NCBI GenBank assembly: GCA_917880885.1
Contig: OU862910.1
Coordinates: forward strand, 13,342,710 to 13,406,709
Reading direction: 5' to 3'
Length of the DNA stretch: 64,000 nt
From: Limnephilus marmoratus
Lineage: Eukaryota > Arthropoda > Insecta > Trichoptera > Limnephilidae
A model generated the notes under the pieces. It had not been told where the DNA came from. It worked only from the letters and a program-made list of their open reading frames with translations, and ran no database searches. The position numbers and the translations under genes are program-made. Positions 22,152 through 33,859 of the stretch are shown here, one piece after another. Numbering within the stretch: the stretch's first letter is position 1; every line of letters starts with the position of its first letter.

Positions 22152-22589
22152 TATTAAAACAGTTCAATAGCCTGGTAATAATTTTGATGGCTTTTAATGT
22201 CTTAATTTGCAAGAGAATGTAAGTTAATTTATTGTTCTTGCAATGAGTATCTGGCACAGATGTTTTTTACAATCTGACAACTCGATTTGTAGGTTAAGTA
22301 AGTCAACAAAAAGACAACCTGAAAACATTTAAATAAAGATTTATCATTTTGGCAGGTATCTGCCTACATAATTTTCAATTTTGGATAGCTGGCGACCTAT
22401 GGAATATAATATTATATTTTTAAAAATACTACGTTCGTATTATCGGATTTGATTTATTTTAATCGTTCAGTTTTTACACTTACCCTTCATGATTTATAAG
22501 TTGAATCTTGAGCAATAATGAAAACTTAAATGTTCTTTCAAATGAGCGCTTTTATTATAACCGTGAAGATCGATAAAAGTACGTTCTTT

Positions 22590-22910
22590 ATCCTAATAAT
22601 GCTGCAGCTCTTTCTTACACATTAAATAATGGTGAGACAAAAGATGAGACACACAACCTGAGACACACAACACGTGTATCTGTTTCCTCCAAAGTAATAC
22701 TTTTTTCCTTTGGAGGAAACAGATATATCATATTACGGCTCAGCTATGGCGACGGCAATTGCGTTTCAATTTACAATGTTTGAGGGAGATGTACGTTAAT
22801 GATTGTAAGTTTCTTTGGGGGGGGGGGGGGGGGTGAAGAAACACGTTCACCGGTTTTCTCATTTTCGACTGTTATTTTAATTTAATGTGTACAGGTGTTA
22901 TTATGTTCTG
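22590..22910. repeat. Fragment related to Helitron-like interior, with G17 run
   Basis: Blocks such as CTGCAGCTCTTTC, GGCGACGGCAATTGCGTTTC and GTTCACNGNTTNTCTCATTTTC also occur, more diverged, within 28600-28920. The stretch includes a 17-G run at about 22817-22833 and a perfect 17-bp stem (22678-22694 / 22708-22724). Confidence 0.45.
22678..22724. repeat. Perfect 17-bp hairpin
   Basis: ATCTGTTTCCTCCAAAG and its exact reverse complement are separated by a 13-base T-rich loop. Confidence 0.9.
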
Positions 22911-23094
22911 GTAGGTCTGTAATAGTTCCCAGCTAGGCAGAAGGAACCAGGTTCTCATGAAAATGCCAAATGAATTAATTATATTGTAAAAAATAATATT
23001 GTTTTAATATTAAAACTATCTTCTAAGTTTTAACTATCCCCCAAGATTTCACTTTTACCCCACATTTTTAATTTTATAAAATTAAAAATATGTA

Positions 23095-23814
23095 CAGGGT
23101 TTTCCAATAAGAAATGTTATTTTGATATTCAAAGAAAAATGCCATTGTTTAATTTAAATGATTGGATGTTTATTTCATTATAAAGAGGAAGGTTTGCCGT
23201 TAATAGTAAAAAATAACATCAGGCAAATGACCACCACGACCACGCTTACAGGACCATATCCTTTTCATGAAATTTTCCATAACCAAATCGCAAAGTGGCT
23301 GCCCTATGTCCTCGATAGCCTCACGAATTCCATCTTTGAGGTCTTGAATCGACGCTGGGCTGTTGGCGTAGACCTTCTTTTTCACGTGGCCCCAAAGGAA
23401 GAAGTCGCAAGGTGTTAAATCACAAGATCTCGGTGGCCAATTGTGATCACCTCTTCGAGAGATAACACGGTCCGGAAACTTTTCCCGTAAAAGATCAATA
23501 GCTTCGTTGCTTGTGTGACACGTAGCGCCGTCTTGTTGAAAGTAAACGTTGTCCAGATTAATACCATCTAATTCCGGCCATAAAAAATCAATAATCATCT
23601 CTCGATAGCGCAATCCATTCACCGTAACTGTTGCTCCAGCCTCATTTTCATAGTGAATTTTAATAATTTCAATGCGTTGTTGAAGCATGTATCGTTCCAT
23701 TTTTATTAATGGCGTAGTTTCTACTTGTCAAATGTTAAAAAATGACAGCTTTAAAAGTGACATCTACCGAAATAGCGGGCTATTCAAAATAACACCTCTA
23801 ATTGGAAAACCCTA
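23095..23814 (-). mobile_element. Internally deleted Tc1/mariner element (DD41D type)
   Basis: The ends CAGGGTTTTCCAAT and its mirror TAGGGTTTTCCAAT form TIRs of about 40 bp, with TA dinucleotides on both sides (23093-23094, 23815-23816), the usual Tc1/mariner target. The element is about 720 bp, shorter than a full 1.2-1.4 kb copy, and carries the partial transposase described separately. Confidence 0.85.
23200..23700 (-). pseudogene. Mariner-like transposase, internal deletion
   Basis: This 166-residue frame starts like a mariner transposase (MERYMLQQRIEIIKIHYENE) and jumps at about residue 20 to the C-terminal half (GATVTVNGLRYREMI). The DNA-binding domain and the first catalytic Asp are therefore lost. 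The second Asp is in YFQQDGATCHTS at about residue 57. The next, in SCDLTPCDFFLWG, follows after 41 intervening residues, the DD41D spacing known from rosa-like elements. The joined frame has no stop, so the deletion is in phase. It cannot encode an active enzyme, but its TIRs could be mobilised in trans. Confidence 0.85.
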
Positions 23815-23816
23815 TA

Positions 23817-24521
23817 TATATAATTTTAGCTTCAATATAGTTGATTCAATATAGTTGATTCAATATAGTAGTCCATGAAGAGATGTTTACAAAATTTAAA
23901 CAAATGTTCTTTAATCATTTCAAAGTGTTCTACTAGTGTAGGTAACTGAATTTTGGGGTCTCGCAATATAGATTATATAAAATAGGAAACGTTTTTCTAT
24001 TAGAAACTAAAGTTTTTCATTTTTTTTAATTAAATTATTTTCCAGAAAAGATATTTTATAAATACCCAGTAAAGGTAAAATGTGCATTTGGCATCTGCAA
24101 CGACTGAAAAAATCCACTAAGTTTAAATTTATTCCTCTGATTTCGGCCTCACACAGTTTGGTGGGCATTAAATAATGTAAAGTAAAGATTCTCCCCGAAA
24201 GTTGGGTGCTGAAACACCAAGTGTAAGCCGTAGATCATTTTATATTACTTCTGGGGGAATCCTAAGATTAAAATGCATTTTTAAGGTTTATGGCAACGAT
24301 TCAGGTTAAACTTTATCCCGCCGAAATTCAGAATAGGTGAAGTTCGTACTATTACTTCTGTAATAATTTTAGAACGTTTTTCAAATTGGTATGCACCTGT
24401 ATTTAATATAACTATAATAAAAGACTTAAGATTTTTGACTAACTAACTAACTAGTTAGTTAAAAATGTTTAATCTTTTATTTTATACGTGTATTTATAAC
24501 ATTTTCATACCTGTAACAAAT
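23817..24521. other. AT-rich spacer
   Basis: No gene is seen. A short perfect palindrome, AACTAACTAGTTAGTT, lies near 24450. Confidence 0.4.
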
Positions 24522-25240
24522 AGATAATGTCGATAAATGCAAAATTTTGTCCTTTTATAGAACCAAAAAACCTATTCAGTTTGATTATAAACTAAATAGT
24601 GTTTGCCTATCTACTGTCACATCTATCAAGGACCTTGGGATCACTCTAGACTGCAAACTTTCTTTCCGTGATCACATTATTAATATCGTAAATAAATCAC
24701 TTAAACTACTCGGCTTCATCATAGAATTACCCCTGACTTCAAACATATAAGTACACTTAAAACTAACTCTTTACTGTTCGCTGGTTCGCCCTCACCTTGA
24801 ATATGCTAGTGTCATTTGGTCTCCTTTCTATGCTGTCCACATTTGTCACATCGAATCCGTACAACATCGTTTCCTAAGAGGAATTGCTTGGAGGTTGGGT
24901 CTTGAAAGAGGCAAGTACGCATATGATGAAATTGAACACATTTTAAACATGTCTTCTTTAGAAAAAACGTAGAAAGGACTCTGATCTAATTTGCATATTT
25001 AAAATTATCAACAGTATTACTGATACACCTGCATTGTTACAACTCATGCAGTTTAACATCCCTTCCCGTAGGCTTCGAAATAATGAATTGCTGTTCCTCA
25101 ATCAACATTCTACTAATTATGGATACCATTATCCCTTATCCATAATGTCGTGACTTGTCAACGCAAGTCAAAGCATTGATTTTTTTGGTGTAAAACTAAA
25201 TGACTTTCGGCAGTCGATACGCAATATTTAAATGCTTCTT
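24522..25240 (+). pseudogene. Jockey/CR1-like LINE reverse transcriptase fragment
   Basis: The sequence begins at the RT thumb region: KILSFYRTKKPI, then VTSIKDLGITLDCKLSF-DHI, a YLGV-type block. After a frameshift near 24745 it continues SLVRPHLEYASVIWSPF and HIESVQHRFLR, and after another defect ends with IPSRRLRNNELLFLNQHSTNYG and a FGVKLNDF-like block. At least two frameshifts or stops break it. The catalytic RT core and endonuclease are missing. Confidence 0.75.
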
Positions 25241-25700
25241 CATTCTTTGACTTGTAGTGTCTCTATATGTACTTTTTATATTTTATATTGTCATTGTTTT
25301 TAATTTTTATGTGCTCTTACTTCACTGTCATCTCTGTTTTTTTTATTCGTGTTATTATTATGTTTTTAATGGACTGCTGTCCGTAAATTAATAAATAAAT
25401 AAAAGAATGTTCTATATAACACTAAATAATGTAGCTATGTTTACCAATATGTTTCCATCTAAAAATGACTTCGATTTTCATTTTCTCATTAAATTAAACT
25501 ACATCGCGTCGAAAGTCGGAAAGGAGAGAAAAAGAGTGATAAACGCTCGTGGATGAAACCCCCCCTGTTTAGTCTCAGTTGCACCCTGCTGAACGATGGC
25601 TTTATTTATTTATTTTTTCAGGTTATCCATAAAACAGTTATACACCAAAATATTACGGAGAAGTTTACAAAATATAAGAGAAAAAAAGGCCAAGGGGGCA
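25241..25700. other. LINE 3' tail and spacer
   Basis: AATTAATAAATAAATAAAAG near 25390 may be the A-rich tail of the preceding LINE fragment. No further feature is seen. Confidence 0.35.
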
Positions 25701-25706
25701 GTTTCA

Positions 25707-26078
25707 CTATGTTGAGACATATGTCAAAAGATAGTTACTGAACTCTCTATAGGTAACATTGAAGATGTCAATGCTCAATGCAGAATCGTTAAGCAGTTGA
25801 ATTGCTCTATTTAATGGGGTATTCTGAAAGGAAGAAGTTCTCGCTTTCGGAGCATAAAAAAGTGTGTGGGATCTCCCACGAGTATACGCGTTAGGGACAT
25901 ATAGGTTAATCTCCTTCAACATAGGTGGATTCAGTACAGTACCGGAGATCAGCTTAAAATAATGTTTCCCGAAAAATATTTTACGGTGGGCTTCTAAGGT
26001 ATTAAGATCGATTAATTTTAGTTGTATTATTGACCAAATGTAAATAGGCTGTCCCTTTTCCACCCACCTCTTTCCCAC
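25707..26078 (-). pseudogene. LINE reverse transcriptase C-terminal fragment
   Basis: The frame resembles the C-terminal tail of Jockey/CR1-group reverse transcriptases: LEAHRKIFFGKHYFKLISG, then a NPPML--I--YVPN block, FYAPKARTSSFQNTPLNR and DIFN. It is a 5'-truncated piece; the catalytic RT motifs lie outside. The open frame of about 120 codons is longer than chance but lacks a conserved start. Confidence 0.65.
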
Positions 26079-27277
26079 TTATTTTGCTCCCTATCTCCCT
26101 CAGTCAAAAAACCTCATTTGGGTATTTTAATGTATCCTAATTAGCCTATGATTCGTTCTTACATAGCGTTAGTCGTCTTTAGGCAATTCGGGTAAGATGG
26201 TCACGTTTCGGAGGTGTGCCGAAGGTAGACTCCAGAGTTATTATAATTGTAGAGTTCCGCAGACAAAAACCTAGCTTCCAGTTAGAAAGGACGTTAGTCC
26301 TCCGAAGTGTTATATTACGATACGTCAACAGACAGTCTCTGTGATTGAAGAGCTTTTCTTTTTTAGTCTTTCAAAAAGCATCCTGAAGTACTGGAAAATA
26401 CTGGCCTTATTACTTACACATAACAAATGTCTCTGTAGAGGACATTAGAGACATTACAGGTAAGCAATAGCCAAACTGGTCCGGGTAGTACACATATAAA
26501 AAGAACACTTAAATACAATTCCGTTAATAAACATGATGAAGTTTTATGAAATCAGAATAACATTTTGTGTATTGATAAATGAAAGAACCTCACTCATCAT
26601 TTTTACTACTGAGAAAGATTTTGACATTAACATTATGTTTTTTAATTTAATTAATTATATTTTTTCCAAGAATTACAAAAATGTTTTCAAAAGCTTTCGA
26701 TTTTGTACAGTAACAAAGCGTAATTTGGTTTATTAAAGACTTTATAATACACCACTTTTATTGAATTAACAAATGACTGCCAACCAGATTTGCGTTTTTC
26801 ATATTTCACTGTTTTGTTGTTGATATTTTAAAGCGATTTAAAAAAACTCGCACTCTTTCAATTTGAAAGATGAAAAGAACGAGCAACTTGGTTGCAAAAC
26901 AAAATCAACCGAAAATTAGTACCCGAGGCGTGCTTGAGACTTGCCACGATTTGAAATGGAAACAATAGATTCCGTTTAGTAAACATGCAAAGTGCGGCAC
27001 GGCAAAAAGATACTTCCGCCGCAGACCTGCAGAACAGCGGAACCGAGCAGACCGGAACAGGACGGAAGATAAGCGAGCCAACCCACCACCAATTAATTAT
27101 AATTCAATATCGTATAATTGATTGTGAGGGCGGAGTGTAAAGGGGACTAGATGAAAGAATGGTCTAGGGCTAGGGATATACTTTTGCTGAAGAATGCATA
27201 GGCCCAGTTGTTGCGCAGAAATTTAATCGCACCATTGGCATCAAATATCCGTTTTGCTCCATTTATTAATTCAAACT
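26079..27277. other. Unassigned spacer
   Basis: No credible gene is found. A GC-richer pocket near 26990-27080 has no recognised identity. Confidence 0.4.
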
Positions 27278-27533
27278 TCTTTTGCGCTGGATATGATTTT
27301 AGGTTTACACGGCCAAAAATTTTATGGTTATTTCCTTTTGGGGTATTATGCCGTGTTGCGCTACCTCCTCCTTTAGCCAACGTTTCGGACAGCGTTACAG
27401 TGTCCATCATCAGCACACATCTGCCCTGATGATGGACACTGTAACGCTGTCCGAAACGTTGGCTAAAGGAGGAGGTAGCGCAACACGGCATAATACCCCA
27501 AAAGGAAATAACCATAAAATTCTTTTGCGCTGT
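27278..27533. mobile_element. Perfect palindrome of family P, copy 2
   Basis: Arms 27318-27413 and 27426-27521 are exact reverse complements over 96 bp, with a 12-base loop. TTCTTTTGCGCTG occurs at 27278-27290 and again at 27521-27533, a 13-bp direct repeat that looks like a target duplication around an element of about 230 bp. The leader TTTACACGGCCAAAA is shared with copy 1 at 15 kb. It has no coding potential; transcribed, it would form a near-perfect hairpin RNA. Confidence 0.85.
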
Positions 27534-27623
27534 TAGTGATGAGATGAAACGGAAATGAGTCACAACTCAGTTCTAAACAAATACTCAGTTCTAATATAAT
27601 GTAGTAAATTCGCACCTCGGCGC

Positions 27624-27718
27624 GTGCCTTCCATAGCGCAGTGGGCAAGGCGGCTGACACGTCTCAGCGGCCAGAGAGACAGATATCAAGCGAATGGAGG
27701 TTCGAATCCTACGAAATA
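27624..27718 (+). pseudogene. tRNA-like SINE head or tRNA relic
   Basis: An A-box-like TAGCGCAGTGGG at 27634 and a perfect B-box-type GGTTCGAATCC at 27699 are separated by about 53 bases with a long variable part. Cloverleaf stems are weak. A tRNA-derived SINE or a decayed class II tRNA is likely. Confidence 0.4.
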
Positions 27719-28450
27719 AAAAAACAAACATTTTTATTTTGTGAAATCAATATCCACTTTAAAAAAAAACTTTCATTCTCAGCACGAGCAAGTCACCCAG
27801 TGAGGCCAACATTACTGGATTACTATTGAAATGTAAAATATTGTATCAAATAAACAAACAAACAAGCAAAAGAAAAGAAAGCAACATCTAACGACTTTCT
27901 AATTTCACTTCTACCGCGTGTGAAGTACACAGTCTGATTTTGTGTCTGTGTAGTTTCTAGATGCGTTTCAGTTTTCTCTTTTCTGCTGATCACAAATAAA
28001 TGGTATAAAATGCTTGCGTTGATGTTACTCCATGAAACTAATGATATAAGCATTCATATTTTTTTAAACAAATCAGACAACCCGATTAAAGGATTCTAAT
28101 AAAAACACAAACATACATTTAAAAATTTTCAAGATTATCAAAACGATTTTCTGATAATTTTCTAAAAAAAAATTGTACTGATTTCACTAGAGACTTTGGT
28201 TAAAAAAATTACGTCAAAGTATGTAGCGCATTACCTTATTGTTTACGTCAAAGCTCCATTGAATATTGCAGAAATGAGGTTGTGTGCTGTGTAAAGCTAA
28301 ACATAGTGACATTGAACTGGAAATTTCTTTCACAATATCTGTTCAAATTTCACGATGACTGATCTCATCCTCCGAGTGTCTTTGCTACAGCGCAAAAAAA
28401 AATCTGGTTCAACTTTTAATTTTTGATATCTTCTACGTTTTATATGAATA
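27719..28450. other. AT-rich spacer
   Basis: No gene or repeat end is identified. Confidence 0.4.
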
Positions 28451-29129
28451 CTAGCTGACCTGGCGAACTTCATACCGCCTCAGAATCAATAACTGTGGTG
28501 TTAACTTATTAGCTGAATCAAAGTCAGTTTTTGTATTATTTAAAAATTACACGATTTATCAATTATCGATGCGCAACAGTCCGTGTTTTGTTTCCGTCAG
28601 TATCAGAGATGGCGTTGTGTACGGATTTATATTTTTTGTTATTTTCTTACTTTTCCACTTACGGGAATTGCGTTTCATTTTCTACATGTGAAGTAGATTT
28701 ATGTTCATATTTATGTTTTTTTTGGTGGGGTGCAGACGTGCGTTCACAGTTTGTCTCATTTTCAACTATTGATATTTAGTGTGTAAGAAAGAGAGGCAGT
28801 ATTATATGTTTAAGAACAATAGCAAAACAATCAGCGCATTGACGTTTGATATTTTTGAATTTTTGGAATTCAGTCACTGTTCAATTTTATAATATTTAAC
28901 ACGATATTGCTGCAGCTCTTTCAAGAGATGAGAATTCGTTCCATACAAAATGTATGAGGAAAAGAATTTTCTTCATATTTTTTTTGTCGTGAATTTTTCC
29001 GATGTTTTAATAGCTATTCTGCTATTGGGGCGGAGAAAAATCAAACAAATCAAATATCATAAAAATCGGTCCAGCCGTTCTTGAGTTATAAATGGAATAA
29101 CTAGCCCGACTTTTTTTTATATATTAAGA
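28451..29129 (-). mobile_element. Helitron-like non-autonomous element
   Basis: On the minus strand this runs from TCTTAATATATAAAA to ...GGTCAGCTAG and sits between A and T. TC...CTAG ends and insertion between A and T are the Helitron pattern. No Rep/helicase is present. AAATCGGTCCAGCCGTTCTTGAG, in plus orientation near 29060, is a block common to this type of repeat. Confidence 0.55.
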
Positions 29130-29749
29130 TGATTAATTTATACGTAATATAATTTTACACGAAACCTTTAAACATAATATTATTATTAATATTATTCTAA
29201 CTGTTAGTTGTTTTGTAACATTTTTAGTCCACATTTACATTCTTAGTAGGTACCTAATGGTATTTTTGGTTTTCCTTCGATAAGTGGCATCGTCTTTTGC
29301 CTCACATTCTCATCACACGATTCTCATAAAAAAAAACGATTCTCATCACACGGTCATGATGAATATACTTATCTTTCACATCCTCAACAATAACTTGGTC
29401 TTGGGACCTACTTTCTGTAAGCAATATCTCCCGACATCTCTCTACAACTCTACACGAACTCGACAATGATCTCAGTAAAGTCTGGAAACTTAACGTAGTG
29501 ATGGAATTTACATAATACGATCGAACTATGCGGGAATCCCTGATATCGCTTACTTGCCTAATTGCTACTCTGAAATGTATGTCTGTAATTGTTACTGAAG
29601 TTAATATACATATATTATGCGAATAATACGAGAAGTGTTAGATATCGCAAATATAATATAATATTATTCAGCTTTGAATACAGTTAGTTAGAAAGCGAAA
29701 CATTTATAATTCTTTAATTATAAAGTAAATAAAAATAATAATAAATACA
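29130..29749. other. AT-rich spacer
   Basis: No feature recognised. Confidence 0.4.
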
Positions 29750-30078
29750 TCTCTACGTATTATAAATTAAAGTCCTCCGACGAGTCTGTCTATGTGTCTG
29801 TCTGTTCGCGATGAACTCAAAACTAATGAACGGATTTTCGTGCAGTTTTCACTAATAGATAGAGTGATTCATGTGGAAGTCTTAGGTAAATAATTTGTCA
29901 AGGTTGTGTGTGAATTGGTTGAAATAAATAATATAAAGGGAGCGGGCTGGCAAGCGGCCGGTGTGGATTTGATTTGTATGCAAATTAACAGATGGCGTTG
30001 GTTATAAAGGTTGGGTAACCAACCAATAGATGGCGTTGCACTTCGTTAGCCACAGCAACGCCAGGCCGGGTCAGCTAG
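29750..30078 (+). mobile_element. Helitron-like non-autonomous element
   Basis: This begins TCTCTACGTATTATAAA after an A and ends CCGGGTCAGCTAG before a T. The same 5' block recurs at 63570 and, as a reverse complement, at the window end. It has no coding content. Confidence 0.6.
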
Positions 30079-30409
30079 TAAAAGATAATTGTTAAAAAGG
30101 AAATGTGTCAGTAAATACCACTCTTTGTTCCTATTATTAGCTCCCTACTGAGATTCTTGGTCAAAAATCAAAAGTGTACATTTTAAGATTAGAACCTACT
30201 TACATATTTTTTTCAAACATTGTCCAGCTAGTTTTAAGTTTCGAAAATGTTTTTTACACTTTGGTAATATGACACAAAGTTTAGTGCTCTGAAGCTAAAG
30301 AGCTAAGCTAAGCTAAGCTCTCCTTTCCATTAAAAAAAACAATAATATTTATTATACCAGCCGACCTAAGTTAAAACATTACAAATAATAGGTATATATA
30401 TATATATAT

Positions 30410-30870
30410 ATTTTTTTTTTTACATTAGCTCCACACAGGAGGCCCTGAGGAAAATAATTCCCGCAGGGACTATGTCATCTTTGGGGATGCTGTGTGGAGG
30501 GTCTTTTAAGGGAAAGGAAGGAGAGGAAGTTGTGGGAAGGAAAAAGGTATGAGGGGTGGGTAGGAATCTTGGGTCAGTGTGCCCAAGAGTTACACTGCGG
30601 TGCCAGGCGATGGGTTGAAAGTCCGGCTGGAAAGGTCAAAAGGCCTCCCCCAACCAGTCTCTCTCGATCCAGCCTGCCACGCAGAAGGTGGCAGACGCAT
30701 CCGCCGCCAAGACCTGGACAAACCTCACCCCATGAACCCGGGCACCCCTGCTAAGTCACTAAACGTAGCGAACCACTTGGGGTAACCTATGGCAGAGGTG
30801 TTGGTTATCCAATAAATGGTTCCCGGGGCGGCGGTACCCATTCTCGCCTCCCAAATTGTATTTACTTTAT
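30410..30870 (-). repeat. Dispersed repeat family B, copy 4 (longest)
   Basis: This full-length-looking copy of about 450 bp starts at a T run (poly(A) on the minus strand, about 30411-30421). It extends through GGGGATGCTGTGTGGAGG and AACCTCACCCCATGAACCC to GGTACCCATTCTCGCCTCCC. It is the best template for a family consensus. Confidence 0.8.
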
Positions 30871-33372
30871 ATCTACTGCATATTTATAAGTATACTATGT
30901 ACTGCATGTACTTACATTTGACTATCTTTCACGTGACTTTTTTCTTATCATTTATCACGATGCCTTTTTGTCAAGCTGAAATTTAAATGCTTCAAAATTA
31001 TCCGCCATTTTCATAATATTATGTAAACATAAACCTAACTAACAACCACTCGGTAAATAGCCATCTCAACACAGGCGTTTCACACCTAGTGAGATGGGCA
31101 GTACGGCATTACTGTAATTAAATGTAATATTAAAATAATTAAATAAAAATATAAAAAAATGGTAGTACAAAGAGGTAGTTTTAGTGCAGTAATTAACGTC
31201 ATGTTTAGTGATAAAAAAAGGAATCCATCGTGTTTACAAGTCTATTATTATCAAACGGAGTAATAAAAGACAAAAACAATGTGTTATTTTGCGCGACTAA
31301 TTCAAAACCGTATTTTGCTTCCGCCGAACATTACTTTTTTGATAGATCACTAATGAATTGAATCCGACATGAACGAGTTTAGTTATTTAAATTTTGACTT
31401 TCAGTGAGAATTTCCAAAACCATTAACAAAGCATTCAACACAGCAATACGTAACCAAGTTTATTTAGAAGCAATTCTCTGCCCACTTTCCATTTAATCTT
31501 CTATTGTACACAGGGAGAATGCAAATAAGAAAGGGTGGTAACGAAACCGATACGGAATGATAAGTGCAAAATGCAATATACCCGTTATATATTATTCTCC
31601 CCTGGCAAACCTTACGGTGTTCACTGCGCACTACAGCCTTCGTAGTATATGTTGTACAGCCTTGCCATGCCTTGTTAGCCTCAATTTGTCTGCAGAAAGA
31701 TGGATGCTGCATATTTCCGGAAAGCCATATCATTGCGCTGGAGCTTTATCAAATTTGGCAGAATAGTATCCTCCACTATTAGCTACCTGCGAGCAATAAA
31801 CTAAAAGCATCCAGTTACTAATGTAAATTAGTATTCAAACCACTTAGAGGTAATTTGAATGTCAAAGGATGGTGCCGCCGAAGCGCAATGGGTATTTGAT
31901 AATTAAATTAACAAATCATTTATCATATTACAAATTATTCATAACTGCTACCTACGTGTATCTATTTCAAGGTAACACCTTACTACAAAGTACGCAATTA
32001 ATATTGTTGTAATTATTTTCTAACAAGCGTGAAGTTCAGCATGTTTTAAAGTAAAACAAGTGTTATAAATACTGGACCCAGGTATTTTAATTGAAAATAT
32101 AGAAAAGAAAAGTGTAAGCGTGTTTTCTAAAACAATTTTACTGTCGTCTTATTTCATTTATAGTTACACCGTGGTTCGCCACGATAATTTTTTATGATAC
32201 AAGTTTTTTAAACCGTTTTGCATTTCGTCCTTCTGGAAATTTGTTTTTACGTTGTGTTTACGTTTAAAGATAATGTCCGTTTTAATGGTTCATTAAAGAT
32301 TATTCTTAAAATGTTAAATATTCGTGTTTATTTAGACTTTCCTGTTCACATTTTTTCAATATTATAGTACCTACCTGCCCGAAGAAGGTTTGAAAAAAGA
32401 ATTGTAGAAAAATATAATTCTTCAAGTGATTTTTTTTAAGTTACATAAAATATATGAATCTTATGATTTCAGAGGAGAATTTTGGTTCTGATTTATTATG
32501 TAAGACCCGGTAGTAAGCTTTTAAAACTTTTAAAAAGAAAAATAGGGGGAGATATGTAAATAAGAATGTTAGGGAAAGCGCGCTAATATTAAAAACGATA
32601 ATAGTGAAGTGAAATTTGTGAAAATGTTTTATAAAATAAGACTCGTTCAAAATAGAGCAAAAATCTAATGAAAAATGTGTTAAGTAGCATTTAAAGAAAC
32701 GCTTCATTATTATATTTTTTCATTCATATAACTTGTAAAATAAGAGAAAAATGTGTTTATAATAAATAGTTCTAGGAACATACTTTGCGATTTTTATCTA
32801 TCAAGGAAATTTCATATAATTACGGTTTCGACGAAGCAAATGTATAGATAGTATCTTCAAGAATAGCATTTTTTTTTAAGCGCTTAAAAACTTAAAGTGT
32901 GTTATAAATTCGGGATGCCGAGTTTAAAAACGAAGCATACTTTTCAAAACGCGAGGTCTAATGTTCACATGACACTAGTATTTAGTGATACTTTTAAAGA
33001 TGACTTTATGAGGTCTCCCGAAACAGGTAGACAGTTAAAATAATTTGTTGGTTTATGTTAATAAGTTTAATATATTTGAATAACTCTTGATTATAAGAAC
33101 TCGTGTAAAGCTTAAAACAAATTCTACGAACGACCAATTGAACTAATTTTAATATCAAAAATAATTTCCAGTGTAAAAAATAATCCGTACGTAATTAGTC
33201 TACATTCCAAAGATACAATTTACAAAATGCTTAATTTATGTTTCATTCACGATAAAGAAACCACTTGTTATTAAGAAATAATTAAAAGTAATTAGCAACT
33301 TTTGAATTCCATGATATTTGATTTAAGAGGCAGATTGTCGAGTGCGGGTGGCTCGGCCATATCGAAACGGGC
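30871..33372. other. AT-rich spacer, no gene seen
   Basis: A 2.5-kb AT-rich stretch. Frames at 31464-31782 and 32441-32707 lack recognisable similarity, and I see no clear TIR or LINE motif. Confidence 0.45.
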
Positions 33373-33725
33373 GGTACCGCGCGTTTTCATCCCGCGACAA
33401 AATATTCCCGACAAAATAACCTCCGACAAAATATCCCTTGATTTAATATCCCAAGGACAAAATATCCTACGGACAAAATATCCCCCGACAAGGAAGGAAG
33501 GAGACAGAGCAACTTAGAGTTTCGATTTAAATTTGGCGCCGAGAGGTATTGTTGGGTTACGTTAGGTTAGATTAGGTTAAAATTTTCAATTTCAAATTTG
33601 GCGCCGTAAGGTTTTGTTGGGTTGGGTTAGGTTAGGTTAGATTAGGTTATTTTGCCGGGAGGTATTTTGTCCGTAGGATATTTTGTCGGGGGATGTTTTG
33701 TCTCAGGATGAAAAGTTGCGGAACC
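33373..33725. mobile_element. Foldback MITE with GACAAAATATCC repeats and TTAGG-like core
   Basis: The left arm is built of repeated GACAAAATATYCC blocks (starting GGTACCGCGCGTTTTCATCC). The right arm is its imperfect reverse complement (GGATATTTTGTCGGGGGA, ending AAAGTTGCGGAACC). Between them lie two GGCGCC-led direct repeats and tracts of GGTTAGGTTAGGTTAG type, a degenerate (TTAGG)n. It encodes nothing. Confidence 0.7.
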
Positions 33726-33859
33726 GAAAGGGGCACTAGACCAGTGGCGCAATGGTTGTTAATCCGGCGGATAACTGGCTGTATCCCAGTAAGCTTACCA
33801 TTTATTTTAGTATCGTTCTTTAGAGAACCTTAAACAAGAGGCACAAATGCAATTCTTCA

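Noticed and set aside
33735..33800. tRNA-like GTGGCGCAATGG...GGCTGTATCCCAG
   Set aside because: The A-box resembles tRNA-Asn but stems do not close and the B-box is poor.
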